7,054 nucleotides of DNA from an uncultured Collinsella sp. (GTDB lineage Bacteria; Actinomycetota; Coriobacteriia; Coriobacteriales; Coriobacteriaceae): contig CALFDL010000198.1 in NCBI GenBank assembly GCA_937950415.1, positions 1 to 7,054 on the forward strand, in the 5' to 3' direction. This document shows positions 1-6,695 of this stretch, one piece after another. The notes under the pieces were generated by a model, which was not told the origin of the DNA, did not search any database, and saw only the letters and a list, made by a program, of their open reading frames with translations. A program made the translations under genes and the position numbers. Positions within the stretch are counted from its first letter, which is position 1. The number at the start of each line of letters is the position of its first letter.

Positions 1-202
1 CGGAGACTTCTGCTTTCGGAGAGACGAAAAACCCATGGAATACAGAGCATGTACCGGGAGGATCTTCCGGCGGATCCTGTGCTGCGGTTGCTGCGGGCGA
101 GTGCTTCTATGCTCTTGGCTCCGATACCGGTGGATCTATTCGTCAGCCAAGCTCCTTCTGCGGTAAAGGCGATCTCAAAACTTCGAAATGTCCGCAAAGC
201 CC
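1..202 (-). other. Unassigned sequence downstream of the SDR gene
   Basis: After the SDR TAG stop no recognisable gene, RNA or stem followed by a U-run is visible. One minus-strand frame stays open from a stop at about 213 to the window edge at 2 (roughly 70 codons). A possible TTG start lies near 197 and an ATG near position 50. The translation (for example RSTGIGAKSIEALARSN) has no motif I know, and no convincing ribosome site precedes the candidate starts. It may be a non-coding tail, or hold the start of the next gene. Confidence 0.3.
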
Positions 203-1042
203 CTAACGGATATCACAGACACCGCGGCCACCGGAAACGTACAACGTGTCGCCAACGACCATGTCGCCCATGGGGCTGGCAAGCATCACGGCGAACTCTG
301 CGATCTCCTCGGGCATAGCGAACCTGCCAAGCCCGTTGTCCTCGGCGGAGATGCTGTCGCCCTCCTCGATGCCAAGAAGAGGAGTCGCCGTGCTACCGGG
401 CGCAATCGCGTTGACCACAATGCCGTGAGGAACCAGGGCAGAAGCCATGCCCTCAGTGATGCCCTTCAGACCCCACTTCGATACGCGGTAGGGAGACCAT
501 GCGGGCTCGTTGCCGGCCGAGGATGAAACGATAAGGATATGCCCATTACTGACCTTATCGGAAATCATGCGCTGTGCAACAGACTGCACCATGAAGTAGA
601 CGCCGCGCAGGTTGATGTCCAAGATACGGTCGTATTCCTCAACGGTAAAATCGAGAAACCCGCCCATGGAGACATCCTCGGTGTGAACGCCGGCAGAATT
701 TACTAGGATATCGATGGGACCGTAGAAGGCCACTGCCTCGTCAACGACTCTCGAAAAGGTCTCTGGCTCGGCAAGGTTGACGACAACCCCGGCGCACTTC
801 TCGCCAAGCTCTACCGCGACCTTGTCGACCTTTGCGCGCCTTGTGCCGGCGATCACAACATTCGCGCCGTTCTTCAGGAACGCTTTGGCGACGGCCCTGC
901 CGATCCCGCCCGTGCCTCCCACCACTAGGGCGGTCTTCCCCTTGAGCAGGCTTTCATCGCCAACGGTCTGCATCACAGGCTGTATATTCTTGGCTTTGAG
1001 AGCGACGATGCCCTGCTTGATTGCGTGCTTTAAATTCGCCAT
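203..1042 (-). CDS. Short-chain dehydrogenase/reductase (SDR), N-terminally extended
   Basis: A 279-residue NAD(P)-dependent oxidoreductase with a Rossmann fold. Seen: cofactor-binding GGTGGIG (42-48, the first Gly replacing the usual Thr), NSAG (115-118, usually NNAG), Asn144 in INLRG, the VSSSAG serine block (172-177), and Tyr185-Arg-Val-Ser-Lys189 (YxxxK). The Asn-Ser-Tyr-Lys set of classical SDRs is therefore complete. About 35 residues precede the first Rossmann strand, longer than in a typical 250-residue SDR. ATG at 1042 is preceded by GGAG at seven bases; a longer frame from 1060 would overlap GT2-A and is not needed. It follows GT2-A by four bases, so it belongs to the operon. The role could be reduction or oxidation of a sugar, polyol or nucleotide-sugar precursor. 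It is a classical SDR, not an extended epimerase/dehydratase such as GalE or RmlB. Confidence 0.92.
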   Translation of the reverse strand: MANLKHAIKQGIVALKAKNIQPVMQTVGDESLLKGKTALVVGGTGGIGRAVAKAFLKNGANVVIAGTRRAKVDKVAVELGEKCAGVVVNLAEPETFSRVVDEAVAFYGPIDILVNSAGVHTEDVSMGGFLDFTVEEYDRILDINLRGVYFMVQSVAQRMISDKVSNGHILIVSSSAGNEPAWSPYRVSKWGLKGITEGMASALVPHGIVVNAIAPGSTATPLLGIEEGDSISAEDNGLGRFAMPEEIAEFAVMLASPMGDMVVGDTLYVSGGRGVCDIR

Positions 1043-1046
1043 GCAC

Positions 1047-2060
1047 CTACTCCTCGACATCCATGAACTTGCCCTTATCAGCCTCGAGTCCCTTCCGGTT
1101 TCTATCTATGACCAGCTTTGCGTACAGCACAGGTGCCATACCGCAGCATGCAATCTTAACTTTCTCGGAACGGCCGACTTCACTGTTCTTGAATACAGGC
1201 AGCCAGTTCTTCCTGACGTACGCCGCACATTCTTTCGCGAGCTCGCCTTCGGAGCCCATTTCGTCCGCACCTATTATCTGAGTGAGTAGGAACTCGTAGT
1301 TTCGCCAGATATGCCAATCGCATGCATGGCGAACCATCGGAGTGTCCAGAGTCAGGTTCTCTTTGATGAATTTAATGTTTCCAAGGGCGTTCTTTCCATT
1401 CTGCACGTTGTAGTTGGTAAGACCGCTCCCCATGTTATTCAAACGGTAGTTGTAGACTTTGCGTCTACCGACGCCAACATGATTTGAGTGCTGGGCTACC
1501 TCGGTAGCAAAATAAAGACCCTCGCCGAACCAAGGAACGGAAAACGAGATATTGTTGTCGACAATTACGGAACGTTTGTACAGCTTGTTCCAAGGCCCCA
1601 GACGCATAAAAGGATAAATAATAGCAGCAGTAGCACGCTCTGCCGACCAGGTCTCCCGGACGTCCTCAGCAATCTGCTCCCTATCGCGCGTTGTGAAAAG
1701 ATTCACCGAGTAGGACATGTCGGAGCCGGTGCTCTCGGCTAAGTCGACCAAATATTCGACGCAATCGGGCTCCAGCCAGTCGTCACCGTCCACAATCATG
1801 AGGTAGTCACCCGTCGCAACATCAAGTCCTGCATTCCTAGCAGAGCAAGTGCCACCATTGGGCTTATGAATAACAACAGCCCTTGGATCACGTGCAGCAT
1901 AGTCATCACAGATGCGACCACTGCCATCGGGAGAGCCATCGTCAACGAGAATAATCTGAAGATTCTTGTGGGTTTGAACCTCAAAGGAATGAAGCAGCTT
2001 CGGCAGAAATTGTTCTGATTTATAAACAGCAACGATGATGGAAACAGATGCTTGACTCAA
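1047..2060 (-). CDS. Family 2 glycosyltransferase with altered Glu-Asp motif (GT2-A)
   Basis: A 337-residue GT-A-fold glycosyltransferase, predicted to add a sugar to the lipid-linked unit in the cytoplasm. Seen in order: VSIIVAVYK (6-14), ILVDDGSPDGS (37-47), KPNGGTCSARNAGL (66-79), metal-binding DGDDW (91-95), and WNKLYKR (157-163). Where relatives carry Gly-Glu-Asp before the LYF helix, this protein reads GEGLYF (179-184), so the expected catalytic-base Asp is Gly181 (codon at 1518-1520). The rest of the gene is intact. I chose TTG at 2060, which has GGAGGT six bases upstream. The in-frame ATG at 2075 adds five residues and lacks a good ribosome site, but cannot be excluded. The final GAG GAG TAG doubles as the next gene's ribosome binding site. 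Donor and acceptor are unknown; an active GT2 is likely but not certain. Confidence 0.91.
   Translation of the reverse strand: MSQASVSIIVAVYKSEQFLPKLLHSFEVQTHKNLQIILVDDGSPDGSGRICDDYAARDPRAVVIHKPNGGTCSARNAGLDVATGDYLMIVDGDDWLEPDCVEYLVDLAESTGSDMSYSVNLFTTRDREQIAEDVRETWSAERATAAIIYPFMRLGPWNKLYKRSVIVDNNISFSVPWFGEGLYFATEVAQHSNHVGVGRRKVYNYRLNNMGSGLTNYNVQNGKNALGNIKFIKENLTLDTPMVRHACDWHIWRNYEFLLTQIIGADEMGSEGELAKECAAYVRKNWLPVFKNSEVGRSEKVKIACCGMAPVLYAKLVIDRNRKGLEADKGKFMDVEE
1050..1055 (-). promoter_or_regulatory. Shine-Dalgarno of the SDR gene
   Basis: GAGGAG on the minus strand, seven bases before the ATG at 1042. These bases are also the last two Glu codons of GT2-A, so ribosomes ending GT2-A arrive directly at the SDR start. 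Confidence 0.7.
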
Positions 2061-2066
2061 AATAGG

Positions 2067-2072
2067 ACCTCC
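2067..2072 (-). promoter_or_regulatory. Shine-Dalgarno deciding the GT2-A TTG start
   Basis: GGAGGT on the minus strand, six bases before TTG 2060: the strongest ribosome site in the window. It lies inside the reading frame that would begin at ATG 2075, which is why I place the start downstream of it. Confidence 0.7.
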
Positions 2073-2082
2073 CATTCATTTT

Positions 2083-3177
2083 TTAGCGAGCGAGACGGGC
2101 GGAGAACTCGTCCACGGTGTCACAAAGGAACTCCGTAGAGGACACACGGTTGGCTGCAAGCGACTCATTGACGCCCGCCCAATCAAAATCGTTGAGGCAA
2201 AGCTCTTCTGGTTGAAGCTCCGTGCTTATGCGGGAATCCAGCCCATAACGAGAAAGAATCGCCTTGTTACGCTCCGCATACTGCTCAGGCAGAATATCGA
2301 CAAAGGGCGTATTGAACAGCAGCGAAAAGGCAGTCCCGTGGAATGAGTCCGTGAGCACGCAGGCGGCATTGTCAAACAGCCAAAGGAATTCATGTAGCGA
2401 CGGGTAGAACAAATTCTTCCCCATTGTTTTGCGAAGCGACGGACGGATGCTAACGACCTCGAGACCGAGAGATTTGCATGCAGCGGCAGAATAGCGGTCG
2501 AACGCATCGTTTGGATGCAAGTTGTAGATCAGGCAGTACTCCCCATTCACGCCGCGGGGAGCACGAGGCTCAACACGGTCGAACCAGGTCTCCTTTGATA
2601 GCAGGTGCACAGGGTCGACAACGGTTTGTGCCTCAAACCCCATTTCTTCAAGAGTTTTCTGCCCGCTTTCCTCGCGCACTGAAAGCCTGTCAAACCGCGC
2701 AAACGCTTTTACAGCACGGTCGTATTCGCGCGCATCGAGGCCATTCTTGCCAAAGGAGGACGAGAAGGAAAACTTGTAGGTATCGTCCGATGCTCCTTCC
2801 AGAAGGTAGGCGCCCTCGATGTTTCCATCAGACATGATGTTCCACACTTGGTCGCCTCCAACACAAAGGACAGGATACTCAGCAAGAAGCTTACTAAGCT
2901 CTTCTGAGTCGGTTACCCTACGGCTCTGCCTCAACAAGCCATTCCTCATCGCCTCAAACTTACGGGCGCCAATCGCTTTTGGAATCGCACGAATCGGACC
3001 AAGCGCGCCAGAAGTCCTCATGGCATCTGCTAAAGGAAAGTCCCGGGGGATGCGGTAGTCAACATACTCGGCATCGATACCCATAGAGGCGAACGCATCC
3101 TGAAGGGCATATGCCTGCAGAATAGAACCGTAGTTCGGCACTGCATGCCGCGACAATATACCAACGCATTTTTTCAT
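2083..3177 (-). CDS. Polysaccharide pyruvyl transferase family protein
   Basis: A 364-residue cytoplasmic enzyme of the PS_pyruv_trans family (CsaB, WcaK/AmsJ), which typically moves pyruvate from phosphoenolpyruvate onto a sugar as a ketal and so adds a carboxylate. Seen: the N-terminal strand and loop GILSRHAVPNYGSILQAYAL (6-25), VGGDQVWN (106-113), SFSSSFG (137-143), SVREESG (166-172), VVDPVHLL, and DSFHGTAFSLLFNTPF starting at 277, where His280 is the family's conserved histidine. Length is normal. ATG at 3177 follows TAAGGA by seven bases; this site uses the wzx stop codon itself. The TAA stop is 22 bases before the next start. The acceptor may be a lipid-linked intermediate, since it sits among glycosyltransferase and flippase genes. 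Some family members have other roles, so the exact reaction is inferred. Confidence 0.92.
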   Translation of the reverse strand: MKKCVGILSRHAVPNYGSILQAYALQDAFASMGIDAEYVDYRIPRDFPLADAMRTSGALGPIRAIPKAIGARKFEAMRNGLLRQSRRVTDSEELSKLLAEYPVLCVGGDQVWNIMSDGNIEGAYLLEGASDDTYKFSFSSSFGKNGLDAREYDRAVKAFARFDRLSVREESGQKTLEEMGFEAQTVVDPVHLLSKETWFDRVEPRAPRGVNGEYCLIYNLHPNDAFDRYSAAACKSLGLEVVSIRPSLRKTMGKNLFYPSLHEFLWLFDNAACVLTDSFHGTAFSLLFNTPFVDILPEQYAERNKAILSRYGLDSRISTELQPEELCLNDFDWAGVNESLAANRVSSTEFLCDTVDEFSARLAR

Positions 3178-3184
3178 TTCTTAT

Positions 3185-3190
3185 TCCTTA
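3185..3190 (-). promoter_or_regulatory. Shine-Dalgarno of the pyruvyl transferase gene
   Basis: TAAGGA on the minus strand, seven bases before the ATG at 3177; its first three bases are the wzx stop codon. Confidence 0.6.
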
Positions 3191-4447
3191 CCTTTCGCAA
3201 TCGGTGGTAACGCTTCGAGACGGAAACAAGTATCCGCGCGCAAGCCAAATGCGACTCACGCACATAATTGCCTCAGTAAAGCAACGGATGATGCAAATGA
3301 CCTGCATGCTCGCGATTCCTATCGCAGACACGGTCAAAAGCGAAACAATGCAAAACACAGCAGATCCTACTGTGGTGAAGGTAACCTCAGCGACTTTGCC
3401 AGAGGCGCCTAGAATCGGCCAGCCGACCATCGTTGCATAGAAGGAAAACAGGAGAACGGGTGAAGCCCAGGCGATAACCCAGGAACCTGATAGATAGTCC
3501 TCGCCACCGAGCACGAGCATAACTATATCGGAAAGCGCTGCGAAAGCGATGGTGCCAATGAGCAGGACGGGTATAGAGACAAGGAGCAACTTCCTTGCAA
3601 AACCGTAGTCACCCCCCTTGACCATATGGGGGTACAGACTGTTCACAATTGGCGAATAAAGGGACTGGATGGCATTGATTGCAGTCACAGCAAGGGACCA
3701 GTAGGAGATCATCGCCTTGTCGGTAATCACGATTCCGATCAAGAGCGTAGTGAATCCGGAAAAAACGACGGAGGCCATGTTCGAGAAACAATAGAGCGCG
3801 GAAACCTTCAGCTCTGAAAGCGCCTCGCTTAGGGGCACGAACGTAATGGTGGTGCCGAACATTCGCTTGGCGGAAATGAAAGACCAGGCAAGGGCAATAA
3901 CGCTCGAAAGGATGTCGAGAATAGGAATCCACAGAATGTCATTGATAGAATGGACAACGACGAACGTCAAGGCAGTAGAGACACCCTTCGAGACAAAGTA
4001 ACGAGTCGTCAATGGACCCATGTCTTCATGTCCCTGGAAAAGAAAGTCCGGAGCAAGTGCCTTACCGAATACAGCAACAAATGCAAGCATGGTATATAGC
4101 ATGTTTGAATGAGTAATGGGAATGAACCAGGCCACAACAACGACGACAGCGCCGGTCACTACACCAAGCAACAGGCGAGCCTCTGTCACAGCACCAATAG
4201 CCCGGTTCTCCTCTTCGACAGTCTCGGATTGTGCTATGCGTTTAGTACCGGAAAGGTTGAAGCCAAAATCGACGAAAGTCTGGGCGAAAGTCATGAACGA
4301 CACGACATACGCGTAGATCGCGTAGCCCTCCGGCAGAAGCACACGAGTCAGATAAGGCAGTGTAATAAGGGGAAAAATGTATTTAACAATCTGCAGTCCG
4401 TATTGCCAAACGACATTGCTGTAGAAATGTTTGTGTTGAGAACTCAA
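3188..4447 (-). CDS. wzx: Wzx-type polysaccharide flippase (MOP/MATE superfamily)
   Basis: This 419-residue transporter is predicted to flip lipid-linked repeat units across the cytoplasmic membrane. The N-terminal block NVVWQYGLQIVKYIFPLITLP (11-31) followed by YLTRVL (32-37) is the signature of RfbX/Wzx proteins. DFGFNLSGTKRIA (60-72) and PDFLFQGHE (133-141) are further family blocks. Many hydrophobic segments run through the protein, as expected for 12-14 helices. I chose TTG at 4447: it lies two bases after the polymerase stop, has GGAG seven bases upstream, and gives a family-typical start MSSQHKHFYSNVVWQYG. A longer frame from GTG at 4516 adds 23 residues and overlaps the polymerase by 67 bp, so I reject it. 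The TAA stop is 10 bases before the pyruvyl transferase ATG. The first part of the gene shares the low G+C of the polymerase. Confidence 0.93.
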   Translation of the reverse strand: MSSQHKHFYSNVVWQYGLQIVKYIFPLITLPYLTRVLLPEGYAIYAYVVSFMTFAQTFVDFGFNLSGTKRIAQSETVEEENRAIGAVTEARLLLGVVTGAVVVVVAWFIPITHSNMLYTMLAFVAVFGKALAPDFLFQGHEDMGPLTTRYFVSKGVSTALTFVVVHSINDILWIPILDILSSVIALAWSFISAKRMFGTTITFVPLSEALSELKVSALYCFSNMASVVFSGFTTLLIGIVITDKAMISYWSLAVTAINAIQSLYSPIVNSLYPHMVKGGDYGFARKLLLVSIPVLLIGTIAFAALSDIVMLVLGGEDYLSGSWVIAWASPVLLFSFYATMVGWPILGASGKVAEVTFTTVGSAVFCIVSLLTVSAIGIASMQVICIIRCFTEAIMCVSRIWLARGYLFPSRSVTTDCER

Positions 4448-4449
4448 AA

Positions 4450-5703
4450 CTAAACTCCGAACAAACCATGAAGAATAAAACAGGACATATCGACAACGCT
4501 TGCGAGATAAGCCCACTGAACGACAAAACCGATAACTGCAATAATCGCAAGTGCGATATCTATATAAAGATTTACGGCATCATCCTTATGACTCAAAGCA
4601 GCTAAAACAAACAACGTTGAGCAAGGCATTGCATACCGAAAGAAAACATCTGCGGCAAAAAATACTGAAACTGCAATGCATAGGGCAGACCAAATGCCTG
4701 AAAAAACTAGCAAACCGGATTTAGAAACGTCGTAACGCCTGAAAACCAAAAGGATGCAGAAAACAGCGATAGCTCCAAAATAATATCGATACCCCATAAG
4801 CAACACACTGTGCTGAGATGCCGCGGCCCATCCCCAATCGCTGAACTCGCTATACACCGAAAACTTATCCAAAGCGCTCACAAATAGAGAAAGAACGGGT
4901 ATTGTCCTGAAGGAGGCCGGTAAGGCGGCAGAAAGTATATTTGATAAAGGAAGCAATGCAAGACTGATGCCGTAAATTGCAATCTCATTTTTCACGAAAA
5001 GCAGCACAACTCTTAAAGCTATCACTGGTAAAACGGATGAATGAGTGGAGGCGGCAAAAGCGTAAAGCAAAATCAATACAACCGGTCCGGTACGCTTTCG
5101 GAAGTCCAAATAGAGCGCCAAGAGAAGCAACGAAAACGCCGGGGTACTTTTTGCATAAGAGAGAACGTTGAAAAACGGTGAGATCGCCACTGAAATCAGA
5201 AGGGCGGCACAAGTCCTCCTAAACGACCACCCCTGAAGTGCGGCGTAATCGTCAACAATAAAGGCCAAGACCGAGTAAAAAGTTGCTGTAACTGCGCTTC
5301 GCAGAAGATGGTCGTCATTAAATCTCGAAACGATCCAAGCAAAAAGGTTGTAACCATGAGACCCCACAGAGGAATAGACACCCTTGATTGAAAGGAGGTC
5401 CCAAAATGATGTCTCACGAAAGATAGGCAGACTGTTGGTATATCGATCAATGTCAGCCATTAATGTCGTATTAACCCCATAGGCAATTGCGCCAGAGCAA
5501 AGACCAACCAGAATCGCCAGGCCCACACTCGAATGCTTCTCAGACCTAATATAAAGAATAATGAAGAAAATCGAAGCAAAAGGAAAGAGAAAGCATGATA
5601 GAAGGGCGAGGAGAAAATAGGCGTTGTTATATGCACCGGCGTCAGATTTGCGAGAAACAATGCGATGCGAGTTTGACAAATCAAGCTCGAGTGTATCCAT
5701 CAT
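4450..5703 (-). CDS. wzy: EpsG/Wzy-like polysaccharide polymerase, polytopic membrane protein
   Basis: A 417-residue, very hydrophobic protein predicted to polymerise flipped repeat units on the outer face of the membrane. I see about 11 membrane segments, roughly at 28-52, 58-82, 134-152, 163-183, 187-200, 207-237, 241-262, 305-322, 328-351, 355-371 and 377-402. The segment around DIDRYTN (84-90), the amphipathic stretch after it, a basic FRKR (201-204) and STHSS (219-223) resemble the EpsG family, which replaces classical Wzy in many Gram-positive clusters. The length fits (350-420). Start: ATG at 5703 overlaps the GT2-B stop as ATGA and has AAAGG seven bases upstream; a second ATG follows at 5700. 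The stop is two bases before the wzx start. Sampled lines are only 33-50% G+C, below the neighbouring genes. Polymerases diverge strongly, so the assignment rests on topology, weak motifs and position beside the flippase. Confidence 0.78.
   Translation of the reverse strand: MMDTLELDLSNSHRIVSRKSDAGAYNNAYFLLALLSCFLFPFASIFFIILYIRSEKHSSVGLAILVGLCSGAIAYGVNTTLMADIDRYTNSLPIFRETSFWDLLSIKGVYSSVGSHGYNLFAWIVSRFNDDHLLRSAVTATFYSVLAFIVDDYAALQGWSFRRTCAALLISVAISPFFNVLSYAKSTPAFSLLLLALYLDFRKRTGPVVLILLYAFAASTHSSVLPVIALRVVLLFVKNEIAIYGISLALLPLSNILSAALPASFRTIPVLSLFVSALDKFSVYSEFSDWGWAAASQHSVLLMGYRYYFGAIAVFCILLVFRRYDVSKSGLLVFSGIWSALCIAVSVFFAADVFFRYAMPCSTLFVLAALSHKDDAVNLYIDIALAIIAVIGFVVQWAYLASVVDMSCFILHGLFGV
4455..4458 (-). 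promoter_or_regulatory. Shine-Dalgarno deciding the wzx TTG start
   Basis: GGAG on the minus strand, formed by the final Gly-Val codons of the polymerase and seven bases before TTG 4447. It supports the TTG start over the upstream GTG at 4516. Confidence 0.65.
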
Positions 5704-6695
5704 CCTACGACCTTTCCGGTCAAGCTGCCGTAAAGGCTGTATACAAGATTATGAAGTGCTGGCGAAAATGCAAAAAGCCCGCAGCGAAAGCGCCAAGTCT
5801 TGCTCGCAAGAGGGTTACCGGCGACCTTCCTACAGCGTTTCCTCGCATTAAGGATGTAAGCCTTAGCCTTGCGCTTGTCGATGCACTTATTCAAATCCAG
5901 CCTCGACGCAACGCGAAGAGAGCAAAAAGCCTCAAAGCAAGCAAACGCATCTTTCAACTCTGGTCTATCATCAACAACGTCTCCCACAATTGACAAAGAT
6001 GCTTCCATGCCCTCAAGGTGCTTGTCTTCGTATTTCTTATTCGTAGTAATGGAACCCTCGCGGGCAAGATAGCCATAAAGCTCTGCGCCTGAAATACAAG
6101 CCTTATCAACGTTAAAGAAGACAGTAGCTTCAACGCCAAAGTCCTCGAACAGTTGCCCCTCGGGAAACGCAAGGAGCGGGAATAGTTCCCTAGCATACAG
6201 CTTCGCGCAGGCAGAGCCGGACTCACCGTTAAGCAGAAGCAACATTCTAAGAAGTTCACCGCCGGAAACGACCTTGCCTTCGCCAATCTCTTGGCAACCA
6301 AAGTCGTCAGTCGAGTCAATCTTCTTATATTCACATGTGACAAGGGGCACACCAGTCTTCTGCGCAAGGGCGACCATATGTCCTACAGCACACTCGTCCA
6401 GAACGTCGTCACCGTCCACAAACGTAACGAAGTCACCTGTGGCGCAGGCAAGGCCGAAGTTGCGAGCGGAAGATAGACCTCCGTTCTCCTTATGCACGAG
6501 CTTAACGCGATCGTCATCTGCAATGGTACGGGCACAGATATCTGCCGTATCGTCGGTCGCCCCATCATCAACGACCACAATTTCTATATTTCTATACGTC
6601 TGGCCCATAAGAGAGCGAAGACAAGCCGCGGCGCATTCACCAACGTTATACATGGGGACGACGATACTTACCTTTGGGGTTTCACCGTTTTCCAC
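5700..6695 (-). CDS. Family 2 glycosyltransferase (GT2-B)
   Basis: This 331-residue GT-A-fold inverting glycosyltransferase should transfer a sugar from a nucleotide donor onto the growing lipid-linked repeat unit at the cytoplasmic face. Seen in order: beta strand VSIVVPMYN (9-17), nucleotide-binding VVVDDGATDD (40-49), KENGGLSSARNFGL (69-82), the metal-binding DGDD (94-97), CAKLYARELF (163-172), and FED (183-185), whose Asp is the expected catalytic base. No transmembrane helix is evident; the C-terminus is basic (KRKAKAY...RKRCRK) and may lie on the membrane. I chose the GTG at 6695 because it starts just before the family's first strand and has a purine-rich GGAGGGGGG tract upstream. A longer frame from TTG at 6752 would add 19 unlike residues and overlap the acetyltransferase by 71 bp. 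Its TGA stop overlaps the next ATG (ATGA). Donor and linkage are unknown. Confidence 0.93.
   Translation of the reverse strand: MENGETPKVSIVVPMYNVGECAAACLRSLMGQTYRNIEIVVVDDGATDDTADICARTIADDDRVKLVHKENGGLSSARNFGLACATGDFVTFVDGDDVLDECAVGHMVALAQKTGVPLVTCEYKKIDSTDDFGCQEIGEGKVVSGGELLRMLLLLNGESGSACAKLYARELFPLLAFPEGQLFEDFGVEATVFFNVDKACISGAELYGYLAREGSITTNKKYEDKHLEGMEASLSIVGDVVDDRPELKDAFACFEAFCSLRVASRLDLNKCIDKRKAKAYILNARKRCRKVAGNPLASKTWRFRCGLFAFSPALHNLVYSLYGSLTGKVVG
5711..5715 (-). promoter_or_regulatory. Shine-Dalgarno of the polymerase gene
   Basis: AAAGG on the minus strand, seven bases before the ATG at 5703 and within the last codons of GT2-B, consistent with translational coupling through the ATGA overlap. 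Confidence 0.6.

Noticed and set aside
114..151. Inverted repeat cttggct / agccaag downstream of the SDR as a terminator
   Set aside because: The stem is only 7 bp with a 24-base loop, mismatches flank it, and no U-run follows on the minus strand.
49..526. Plus-strand reading frames at 49-318 and 188-526
   Set aside because: They overlap the well-supported SDR gene on the other strand, are rich in Arg/His/Pro as shadow frames are, and show no domain motif.
777..1289. 170-codon plus-strand reading frame
   Set aside because: It lies antisense across the SDR/GT2-A junction, has no recognisable motif, and both minus-strand genes are clearly real.
4448..4516. Longer wzx start at GTG 4516
   Set aside because: It extends into the polymerase gene, and the added basic/aromatic residues do not match flippase N-termini, while TTG 4447 has a well-placed GGAG.
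5595..5993. 132-codon plus-strand reading frame across the polymerase/GT2-B junction
   Set aside because: It is antisense to two supported genes and has Lys/Arg-rich composition with no motif.
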